A stretch of 64,000 nucleotides of DNA from Antedon mediterranea (lineage: Eukaryota > Echinodermata > Crinoidea > Comatulida > Antedonidae), in the NCBI RefSeq assembly GCF_964355755.1, contig NC_092670.1, positions 1,761,001 to 1,825,000 on the forward strand. The letters are read 5' to 3'. The position numbers and the translations under genes were made by a program. The notes under the pieces are model-generated. The model was not told the origin of the DNA. It did not search any database and saw only the letters and a program-made list of their open reading frames with translations. Below, in pieces: positions 35,401 to 46,100 of this stretch (the stretch's first letter is position 1; each line of letters opens with the position of its first letter).

Positions 35401-36449
35401 GTTTTCTGATTTAGTTTCATTTTCCGTGAAATATGTGTCAAATAAACCCGGAATTAATACATAAACACATGAATTGTGGTTGTGGCTGTTGGTATAGAGA
35501 TGCAGATTGTTTATAGACAACAGGTTGTGTTCAAAACAGACAACCATTATATTACTTGTCATTCATATTCAGTTGTTAAATTCAGGAAACGTTACAACAA
35601 CAATTACATCGACCTGACCCAAGCTTGACACGTGTTTTAGTCTAAACTGTTACCACGGAAACGATCGACGCATAAAATATTCAGCGAAGGTAAATCATCC
35701 GGAAAAAAATTCGTTTTAAAATTATTTGGTGCGTGTTCAATAGTAATCGATAAGTCTATAATAAGAAAGCCGCTAAACAAACAGAGACATATTAACTCTC
35801 GTCGTCGAGATTAATTGCAGAATATGACCTAAATACAGCTCTTTACAAAATTGTCAGATAATTTACATATCATATTTCACATATAAAGCTTATATTACGT
35901 TTGGAGTAAAGCTTATATTACGTTTGGAGTAAAGCTTATATTACGTTTGGAGTAAAGCTTATATTACGTTTGGAGTAAAGCCTATATTACGTTTGGAGTA
36001 AGGCTTATATTACGTTAATTTGGAGTAAAGCATATATTACGTTTGTAGTAAAGCTTATATTACGTTTGGAGTAAAGCATATATTACGTTTGGAGTAAAGC
36101 ATATATTACGTTTGGAGTAAAGCATATAACGTTTGGAATACCGTAAGCCTATATTCAGCAGTCAAATTAAATTCTCAGTCGTCATTTTTACACTACAGCG
36201 TTTTATAGATCCGTGTTGCTATTTCAAAATATTCGGAGCCATAGTTTTGAAGAAATTTAAAAAAAAAGTCCGGTGAACTTTTATTCATGAACACAGAAAA
36301 AGCATTGTTGAGTATAATAACTGGGATATTTACGACCTTGTATGACGCCATGGGGATACTTATGATCGGTTACCATGGGCTTGTTTTGAGTGTTTAACCC
36401 CGTTGCGAGGTATAACATTTTATTTTAGTGTTTTCCTTCTTACTCTACA
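32482..36449. other. Divergent intergenic region, PITPNC1 to ankyrin gene
   Basis: Holds the upstream regions of PITPNC1 (leftward) and the ankyrin gene (rightward). Around 34210-34350 is a CpG-richer patch with ETS-like CCGGAAG and NRF1-like GCGCATG/TGCGCGT motifs, plausible promoter material. A 33-bp repeat (about 3.5 copies of ATTTTAGTGTCATTTCGACAC plus TTGTACAACCAC) spans 35225-35352. One open frame (32673-32908) would encode MAKSALWSCYKS... with one hydrophobic segment (FVLLTALGVLICLLIVY); it has no homologue I recognise and I do not call it a gene. Confidence 0.5.
35885..36130. repeat. 23-bp minisatellite upstream of the ankyrin gene
   Basis: About 11 copies of GCTTATATTACGTTTGGAGTAAA, with CTTA/CATA variants, ending about 320 bp before the ankyrin start codon. 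Each unit contains a TTACGT core. Confidence 0.9.
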
Positions 36450-37949
36450 ATGTCGAGTAGATTGTTTAACGCCGTGGCAGCCATACGTTACCGTCAAATT
36501 GAAATACTGCTTCAATGTGGAGTAAATGTGAACAGTAAAAACCATGAAGGTAAAAACGTGTTAATGATGGCGTGCGATTTAGCAGACCATAAAAAACGGT
36601 ACAAAATGTTCCGGTATTTGATTCAGAAAGGAGCAGACGAGTTTGAAACTAGCCATGATGGAGTGAGCGTCTTCCAGTACGCTTGTAAAACCGGAAGGAA
36701 AAAGATTGTGAAACGAATGATGAAAGAGAGAGGACTACACGTCGTGCACTTGTCGTGTAAAGATAACAACAACAGATCAGCTTTGTATCATTCGGTTTTA
36801 AGTGGTGATATAGATATTGTACGTTTAGTAACCATTGCCATGAGGAATCAGAATATACCCATTGATCAGGTTGACACGGAAGGCAACACGCCATTGATCA
36901 TGGCGTATAAACTAAAGTTTCCCAAAATAGCGGAATTGTTGATGGATGAGGGAAAGGCTAACCCAAGAATATGCGACCGACAGCGTCACCTTAGCGCGAC
37001 CGAATGGGCCGAGGTGTGTCAAAATGAATTAGAGGAGGAAAGGCTGAAGAAGACTGAAAAACACCGCGAGAGGAGAATGATCTTCCCACGACTTGATCAT
37101 GTTGTTTTTAGAAGGAAGCAGGCCAAGAAAAGACAACTGGCTGCTTATAGTTTACCAATGGTTGATGAGTCAAATATGAATAGTACCTCAAGGTATGATA
37201 ACTATTCAGGAGTGAATATACATGGCCGTATGTACCCACACATTGGGAAGACGACCTCTTGGTCGGATAACCACGGACAAACACAGACTTCTGAAAGTTC
37301 CGTGTACACACACGTAACTAGAGGCAACCAGACGCAGCAGTCATCCATTCGCGGGAAATCTATTGATTCCGCTATGGAGCTGTTAGAGCTTGCCTCGAGA
37401 GGTGGGGGTAAAAGACACTATGCAACGGAATTTGTTGGCAGCGAACTAGATACCACCAAAGTACTAGCTAATGGCGGTATTATCACCAGTATGATGGACA
37501 CTTATTCCGTTCAGAATTCTCAATCTTTTAGAAAGACTGTTAAACCACAACCTAAGCCTGTTCCGCACGTACCTCCACCAAAGGAAACCAAGAAACGCGT
37601 ATCAACTCTTGCCATCATCATGAGTAGAGGAGGTCGATCGGGGTCACGGGCTACACGGAAGGGATCCAGATCATCAATAAAGGTTTCCCAAAACCAAAAT
37701 AGGCCTAGCAGTCGCCAAAGAAAACACAGTAAACACCGTTTACCCAAACAACCATCAGCATCAAACGAGCCCATAGTTCGAGATGATAAACCAGCGACAG
37801 AGTCCGATGACGTCACTACTAGACATTCTCTAGAACAAATTCCTGAAGAAGAGAGAACATCGCGAAAAAGACATTCTAAAAATCCTTCGCACAAGGATCA
37901 CCAGTTTCCAAGTATAGGAATGCGTCTTGTGACGCAGGGTGTCAGGTGA
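36450..37949 (+). CDS. Ankyrin-repeat protein of unknown function, single exon
   Basis: A 499-residue uninterrupted frame from ATG 36450 (ACAATGTCG context) to TGA 37949. Residues about 1-185 form four to five ankyrin repeats. Visible consensus parts are LFNAVAAIRYRQIEILLQCG, GKNVLMMACDLADH, GVSVFQYACKTGRKKIVKRM, NRSALYHSVLSGDIDIVRLV and GNTPLIMAYKLKFPKIAELL. Residues about 190-235 are strongly basic (ERLKKTEKHRERR, FRRKQAKKRQ) and could be a coiled or nuclear-targeting segment. The C-terminal 150 residues are Ser/Arg/Lys-rich and low complexity, with PKPVPHVPPPKE and a run of basic RSGSRATRKGSR-type stretches. I do not recognise an orthologue. Codon use looks natural, and the opposite-strand open frames are shadows. 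The lack of introns, unlike its neighbours, could mean a retrocopy origin or a lineage-specific gene. An upstream non-coding exon cannot be excluded. Confidence 0.85.
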   Translation: MSSRLFNAVAAIRYRQIEILLQCGVNVNSKNHEGKNVLMMACDLADHKKRYKMFRYLIQKGADEFETSHDGVSVFQYACKTGRKKIVKRMMKERGLHVVHLSCKDNNNRSALYHSVLSGDIDIVRLVTIAMRNQNIPIDQVDTEGNTPLIMAYKLKFPKIAELLMDEGKANPRICDRQRHLSATEWAEVCQNELEEERLKKTEKHRERRMIFPRLDHVVFRRKQAKKRQLAAYSLPMVDESNMNSTSRYDNYSGVNIHGRMYPHIGKTTSWSDNHGQTQTSESSVYTHVTRGNQTQQSSIRGKSIDSAMELLELASRGGGKRHYATEFVGSELDTTKVLANGGIITSMMDTYSVQNSQSFRKTVKPQPKPVPHVPPPKETKKRVSTLAIIMSRGGRSGSRATRKGSRSSIKVSQNQNRPSSRQRKHSKHRLPKQPSASNEPIVRDDKPATESDDVTTRHSLEQIPEEERTSRKRHSKNPSHKDHQFPSIGMRLVTQGVR

Positions 37950-38075
37950 TAATAACATCTGTAGCTTCACTGTTGATGGTAACAACAAACTACCGTGTTC
38001 ATTTCATCATAGATGACATTGCCCACTGATCGCGTACCGTAAAACGGCGGCCAGTCTTTACGCACATTTGTCAAT

Positions 38076-38236
38076 AAAGCGTGGTTCCCACTAGCGACGC
38101 AACGCAAGGACGTAACGCAACGCAAGTGAATTGACCAATCACACGCGGCTGTTCGAATAAACCATCGCTTGAGATTGGTCAAACCACTTTGCGTTGCGTT
38201 ACGTACTCGCGATGCGTCCTAGTGGGAACCAAGCTT
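38076..38236. mobile_element. MITE family 1 copy
   Basis: Starts AAAGCGTGGTTCCCACTAG and ends CTAGTGGGAACCAAGCTT, with CGCAACGCAAGGACG inside the left end and the mirror motif GCGTTGCGTTACG inside the right. It matches 653-830 in structure and much of its sequence (GAATTGACCAATCACA, ACCATCGCTTGAGATTGGTC). Confidence 0.75.
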
Positions 38237-39494
38237 CAGAGCTTTGTAATCATACCTTATCATGTCAGTTTATAAACGTAGCAGTAAAACAATGTTCAAA
38301 AATATTAAATTGTTGCCAATTGATTTGAATGTAATATAATAATTAAATAAAATTAGAACATTTAAAAAAAAAGAATATGTAGGCCTACGGGAAAGTTCTT
38401 TCTGTTGGTGAATTATTGGCCCGGGGCCATTTTTACTTGAATAAAAGGAAATATTGTTTAATGGATGATAGTAAATGTTGTTTTAAAATTACTGTACATT
38501 CAAAATGTAAAAGAAACTCTACCGGAATATAAACAAATAATTACAACATCGTGAGACATTCAACGGGGTATTTTAATCGTTTTTGTGTGTGGTATTTTCT
38601 GGTTATTTTACTTCTATATACATAATCACAATATAAGTGGGGTATCATAACAATTGACATTTTACGCCGACTTTATGAATAGATTTGTTAATAATAGCTT
38701 TCGTTATTTGTGATTCTTCAACAGAACTATAGGGGATATTATCGACATTCCCTGTACTTCCAGGGAGGTAATTAAAATCATGTTTTAAAATGCCATGACA
38801 CTTACACATCGATTTTTAAAAATAACAAAATATTAATTTGAGTCATATCCTGTTAACACTATCATTCATTTAACAGAATGTAGAAAGTTTATATCAACAT
38901 CGCTTGTCACCGCACTCACAATTGGTTTATTTTCTCTTTCGTTCTGCTTATTTTTTTTTATAAATCGGTATTTCGAGAAAGTAAGATCGGTTTTCGTCGT
39001 GGTTATTATGTCACCATCTCCACTCTATTCAGTATACGACCTGTTTGTTTTGCATTTATTGTATTTACATTTTATCGTACTACAGGGGGTAAAATCAATA
39101 TCTCTTGCTCTACAAAAATTATAAATGATTGTAAATGACTTTACTAAACACATACCGACTACTGTATTCTTATCCCAAAAATAATTTATTCACGTTTTTG
39201 ATTACTTAAAATGAAACATATCAAGGCTTGTTATCGTGAAGATCGTTAGTAGATACTTAGCCGAGTCTAACGCGTCGTTGTCCAGACAACTAAGGGGTGC
39301 ATTAAAATGTTAGTGTTTGTATTATGATAACAAAGGTTTTAAAGGGCAATGCTAAATGTATCACCTTTTATTAATAGGTTTCAAGTATGTATGATGTTCT
39401 GATACTTTGATTCCACTAAATACAATAATATGAATAATCACAGGCGATGCATTATCCCCATCTGAACTATCGCTTGATTGGTCAAATTATGCTG

Positions 39495-39695
39495 CGTGTA
39501 CACGCTCTTGCATTGCGCGTACACTCCCTTGCATTGCGCGTACACTCCCTTGCATTGCGCGTACACTCCCTTGCATTGCGCGTACACTCCCTTGCATTGC
39601 GCGTACACTCCCTTGCATTGCGCGTACACTCCCTTGCATTGCGCGTACACTCCCTTGCATTGCGCGTACACTCCCTTGCATTGCGTCCAAAATGT
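39495..39695. repeat. 21-bp minisatellite GCGCGTACACTCCCTTGCATT
   Basis: About nine copies, open in several frames on both strands because 21 is a multiple of three. The flanks TTGATTGGTCAA and TTGCATTGCGTCC resemble the inner part of MITE family 1, so the array may have grown from such an element. Confidence 0.92.
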
Positions 39696-40172
39696 GATAT
39701 ATAGAATACTTACAAGGCATTTTATTTGAAAAATGAAAAATCAGTTGTGAATAAAGTTTTGATGCTCTACAGAAGCACCTTACACCATTTTCAGCAAAAT
39801 AAAAATAACTTGTTGCTATCCATAACACATCATGTAAACAAACAACACAATAGATAACCAATCTACTACTGATAATGTGTATATTTAAATAAATATATTA
39901 ATATATTTCACAATGTTTATATTATACAATAAATAAGAGTAAACTGTATCAATTTCACAATTTTCTGGTGAGACTCCACTCTTTTCCTGAGATAAAAGGT
40001 GAGGATTTGAACCCCGGATATCTGGATAACACGCCACAATGTCACTTTGAAATGCAATACATTAATACGTTTATTTGTCTTCATAAACCAATTTTTGGTT
40101 GACAGATATAAAGTACAAAAACTGACTAAAAAACAACAAAAGGTTTAACACAGTAACATTTACAATCGCGTT

Positions 40173-43100
40173 TTATTTTCGACAAGCAGGAACATTGCGC
40201 TTCCAGTCACAAACACGGCCGTTAAATCCGGTTCCAGGAAAACATGCTCGACGAAACAATAATGATTGTGTACAAATGTAAAAATAACCGCAGTCTGTTG
40301 GGTCAACAAAGTATCCATACGGAACTGGACATTCAAATTCTGAACGAAAATATACAGTATTTTATCTTTTTAAGCTGTCTAAATTTAGAATCAGGTTTTA
40401 TACTACACTATTGCTATCTAAACATATTAGACATGCTATATTATACACATTTCATTTATACGAAAAATAAAAAAAATTGACTTAACACAATTTAACATAA
40501 AAGAAATAGTTTACCTTGGGTACCACTAGGGTCAGTTGGTTGCGCTGCAGCCTCGGTTGGTTGCAGATAAGTTGGTTGCGCTGCAGCCTCAGTTGGTTGC
40601 GGATAAGTTGGTTGCGCTGCAGCCTCGGTTGGTTGCGGATAAGTTGGTTGCGCTGCAGCCTCGGTTGGTTGCGGATAAGTTGGTTGCGCAGCAGCCTCAG
40701 TTGGTTGCGGGTAAGTTTGTGGCGCTGCAGACTCGGTTGGTTCTGGTTCAGTTGGTTCTGGTTGACCTGAAAAGTTTACCAACAAAAATTATTTGAAGAT
40801 AATGTGAATGAGTTCAAAGGTTAAAATCAGAATATATATGACAGCAATGATACCTACCATTATTACCAAAATCAAATCAAATCAAATCAAATCTTTATTC
40901 GTTCCATATATATATAAAAAAAATGTACACGGAAAAATTGTTTTCCTCGACAGAAAAATACGGTAAAACATTTACAATTACATCATACATAGAACAAAAT
41001 TACAATTTAAAAACATTAATTAAAACATCCATCAACTGTAAAACTTTAAAATAATATATTGCATGTGCACTATTATGATCTAACAATCTTTGAGTTATAT
41101 TTGGTACAAAAGACAGTCGGTTTCTTGACGTATCGGCTCTAGGAGCCTGTAGACTTATAAAATATCATATCTAATGGATGTTTCTTATCTTCTAAAATTT
41201 TACTTAATTTACGTAGGACCTGTTTTTCATAAAGATATTTTAAATCATTAACCGTACAACCAATTATATTTGATGCTATCTTAGTAATTCTAATGAGACC
41301 TTTCTCGTATGTTTCATTTAAATTACCGAACCGAGCAATAAAAGAGATAACTAGAGTACTGATTGAATAACTGTTTCATAGAATAATTTCAAAGTACAAC
41401 AGCTAACATTAAATTTATTTAGCTTTCTTAGGAAATATAACCTTTGGTGACCTTTCTTAATTATCTCGGCCGTATTTTTTTCAAAGCTAAGTTGATCATC
41501 AATATGTGTACCAAGATATTTGGTTTCATCGTTCAATTGTCTGATCATTAACTATCAGATAACTTTTTCCATTTTTCTTTTTCCTGAAATGCCATTTAAT
41601 TTCTTTAGTTTTATTAAAATTAATCTTAAGGTAATTGTCATTGCACCATGACATTATTTTAACATATTCAGCCTTATACACATGATCGTCAGTATCTTTC
41701 AACAAACCAATCAGTACCATGTCAACTGCGTATTTGATTATATGACACATGCTACATGAAGATCGACATTAGCTAGTATATATTGTAAATAAACTTGGTG
41801 GTAGACAACACCTCTGGGGTGTGCCAGTGTTGATCCTTCTCATCTCTGAGATAGATTTACGAACTTTAACATACTGTAACCGATTTGTAAGAAAATCACC
41901 AACCCACAGAGTAAGGTAAGGATTAACCTTCCATTCAGACATTGTATTCATTAAAATATGAGGCTGCATCAAGTTAAATGCAGATGAAAAGTCTATGACA
42001 AGCCCTCAAGCATAGGTCCCCTTCTTGTCTAAATGTGAAACCACCAGGTCTAACAAGGTTATAATAGCACCATCGACCCTCTATTACATTGATATGCAAA
42101 TTGGTTATTATCCATAAAATCACTACATTCAGATTTCTAACAATCTTCTCAAGAATCTTCATTAGAATAGATGTTAATGCCACTGGTCTGAAGTCGTTAA
42201 TGATTTTAAGGTTACAATTTTTTGAAACAGGTATTATCTCAGAGAACTTCCATAAATCAGGTACCACCCCCGTGTTTAGTAACACTGGAAAAGCTTACCA
42301 AATACACGCTTTATTGTGTTGATGAGGGGGTACTTCCCCTGGCCGCACACTTCACCCGTGAAATCATCAAAGTCAAGACTCCACACCATGGCACCAGCCA
42401 AGCCCTCTGACTTGATCCAATTAGCCTGTAAGCAACATATGTACATATTAAATGACAACCATTTACATAAATGGCATTTGCATAATAAAAATATTTTTAA
42501 AATTAAAGAGTTTTAAATTACTTACAATAACTTCAAAACTTTGTGGGTTGTGATAGCCAACCCATTGGTTGCCTTTATAAGCATAAGGTGCTTTGATGGT
42601 CGAACTGTTACCCTCCCTCCAGTCACTTTGAAGTAATCCACAAATCTGTTTAAAAGATGCAAATATATTCATTTATAAATAACAGCAGAAAATCATGGGT
42701 TTAATTCCAACACTGTAGTCTGTTTAACAAGTTTAATGAAGCAAGCTTATTTATTCAAGACAAAAAAGGAAGAACTTGACTAGGCAATAAAAATTATAAA
42801 AAAAAACCTCTCTAACTTAGCTAAATTTATTCACGAAATTTTGTATTTGTTTAGTTAGGTGTTGATGTTCGATATATAAACTATGTATAAGATACACCAA
42901 ATATGTATGTCTGGAAGTTGACGAGTTTAGTTATTTTATTAAGGTTGAAAGAACATTCTTTCACTGAAAAGGGTCGCCAAAGAAATAAATTATATTGTCA
43001 TTGTCACTTGAATTTAGGGGCACCTGCATTGCATTGCACCAGTATCCATTAGATTCTCATGACACCGTATATAACCATAGCTTCTCTAGAGTTCGATTTT

Positions 43101-46100
43101 GGTTAAATGACCTTTCAGTTCATAGTTTCCAACTTTTTTTTATCGATACATCAATAATAACAATTGCACATTTTTACTATACCTCATAATAGGATAAGAT
43201 ACCAGGTGAGTTAGTGTAAACTCCAGCCTGTCCTGAACCAAAGGACAGAGATCCTAGGCCTGTCACGATGCTTGAAGCTAGCCTGAATGAACGACCATAC
43301 GTAGGTAAACCAACAACCAGCTTATTTTTAGGCATACCGCCACTCAGCCATCGCCAAACTGCCCATGACTAAATTTGAATATAAATCATAACAAATTATT
43401 TGGAGTTATTTTGAATTAAGTTTACACACACTTTTTTCAAAGACCAGATTCTCTAAGAGTGTCATATGATATACTGTAGAGGTAAGGGTCAATACAACTC
43501 TCAAACAAGATGAATAATAAACATTTAGTTCTAAAATCAAATACAAAATTATATTATATTAGCGATACTTACAATGGTCAACTTTGAGTTCCTTGTATTA
43601 TGGGAATAGAGGGCGCTATGGTGGCCTGTGTAATGACCCCAATTGCCATAGAAGTCATAGGCCATTACATTTACCCAATCCAAATAACTTTAAAGAAAAA
43701 ATGTTTGTACTGTTTTATTATTCCTTCATTTGATTATATACACTGTGCCTTTTATTTCAATACCATGGTATATTGTCTTTTACCTTGCCAATCTGGCTAT
43801 TTCATATCCAGCATTGATATACTGTTCACCAGCAGCAACAGCTGCTGTCAGGAGGAGTCGGTTACTACCAGCCGGTCTAACCTCAACATTAAATGCTGCC
43901 CTCAATTCCTTTAAAAAAAATGTTTAATTGTTTATTGAAATATAAATGAAATGGTTGGCCTTACTCTGATGGTCATGTAATTGTACTGATGGACTGGTAA
44001 ATCTTAAGCTCTGTCTACACTATTAAACTAGTTTGACAAAAAAAGCGTGATGTACTCAAATATGGCAGTGATATGACATCATAATGTCCATATATGGGCA
44101 CATCACATAAAGTTTGAGTAGACATATCTTAAGTCCCCTGATTCAAAGCTACTTTGTGGTAGTTATGATAATTATAAAAGGTTTTAGACACAATAGATTT
44201 GGTAAAAAAAAATGATTACCTGTACAAGTGTTGTGAACCTATACTTGTCAACTCCAGAAGGATATTCCCAATCAAGATCAAGACCGTCAAATCCATAACG
44301 GCGAAGGAAGGCTACAGCGCTACGTATGAACTGTTGACGATTTGAAGAAGTAGAAACCATTCGTGAAAAGCCTTCAGTGCCAAAGTTCCAACCGCCGACC
44401 GCTAACAAGACGGACAACTGCAGGTTTTGTTTTTTAGCATTCAAGACCTAGAAAGACAAAGTGGTTATTTGTATCAGTTTGCAAAAGGAATTGAGGTGAA
44501 ATAGAAGATTATTTTGTGCCTTTTTTTCCACCACAATTTGGTTACAAAAATTGGGCAAGTTTTTATATATATATATACTAGCAAGTGGGCAAGCAACATC
44601 TAGCAGACTGGTCTATTTGGGTATTAAGGCAAATGAATTTAAATCAAGTACAGTGAGTACTGTATCAATGTTTTACTTGTACCAATGTATTACCTGTTCA
44701 TATAAGCCTTCACGCCATGATGTTGACAAGTCATTCCACTCTGTCTCAACCAGCTCGTGGTTATTGTTCAGTACAGAAAAGGCATAAATGATGTGTGTAC
44801 AAAGAAACGGATCAATGTTACTTGGTGTGAATTCAGCAAGTCTTCCATTTCTATACTGCGACCAGTTTGTGAAATAGCACACACGTTTTAAATTATCGCC
44901 TTAAAAAGAAAATGCTTTTAAACGAATCTTTAAAGATGTATTGTCCCTTGAAACAAAAAAAATAAAGGCCAAAATATTCTAAATTTAAATTGGCCATATC
45001 AAAGTAATATTAAAGTTATTCAGTTAAAGTCGAAAATTCGAGCCAAAAACAACAAGTTTACATAATTAACATGTAAATTAATTTTATTACATTTCGTCTG
45101 GAAAATCGTCGTGAGTGAAAGTAAACAAAGTATCTATATGGAACTGGACATTCAAATTCTGAATGAAAATATGCAATATTTTATTGTTGCCTAAATTTAG
45201 AATCAGGTTTTATACTACACTATTGCTATCTAAACATATTAGACATGCTATATTATACACATTTCATTTATACGAAAAATATTTTTTTAATAAGAAGCTG
45301 ACCTAATTAACACAATTTAGCTTAAAATAGAGAAGTAGTTTACCTTGAGTACCACTAGGTTCAGTTGGTTGCGCTGCAGCCTCGGTTGGTTGCGGATAAG
45401 TTGGTGGTGCTGCAGCCTCGGTTGGTTTTGGTTTGGTTGGTTGTGGTTGACCTGAAAAGTTTACCAACAAAAATTTATTTCAAGATAATGTGAATGAGTG
45501 GTGGCGGACCTAGCGTCAGAAATTAGTAAGTTAATGTCATACAGATAAAGAAAACGGATTAGTACTTTTTAACTTATTATATTCACATATTTTTACATTT
45601 TCAATTAGAATGGTCACTGGGCAGTATCCTCTGGTCTTTATGTTCATTTTTCAAATTGACCCTGTAGCCAAGACCAAACCCGAGGTCAACTGTACCTTGT
45701 CCACCAAGCTCCTGTTTGATGACATTGAGCAGCGGATACTTCCCTTGACCACACCCTCTCCCTGAGAAGTCATCTAAATCTAAAGACCAAACCATCGCAC
45801 CAGCTAATCCCTCAGATTTTATATACTGGAGCTGGAAAATAATATAATTTAATTTTGAAATTAAAATGAGGTTTACAACATTCAATCAAGTAACACAAAC
45901 ATAAAATAAAATTTATACTAAAAAAAATTACTGTTCAACTTACAATAGTTCTAAAGCTATCTTGATTATGATAGCCAACCCATTGGTTTCCCTTGTAAGC
46001 GTATGGTGCGGCAATTGACGGACTTTCCGCAGACGGACTATCCACAGACGTACCGCCGCTTGATATCATTTGACAAATCTGAAAAAACGACACAAACAAT

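Larger units (their letters stand above)
37950..40172. other. Convergent intergenic region, ankyrin gene to chitinase
   Basis: Contains a MITE family 1 copy and a 21-bp minisatellite; otherwise AT-rich with no supportable gene. AATAAA at 38072-38077 lies about 120 bp after the ankyrin stop, right at the left edge of the MITE. A minus-strand AATAAA (40070-40075) lies about 100 bp past the chitinase stop. Confidence 0.6.

Noticed and set aside
39447-39861. Several overlapping frames (LALRVHS, AMQGSVR, YAQCKGV)
   Set aside because: All come from the same 21-bp tandem repeat on both strands.
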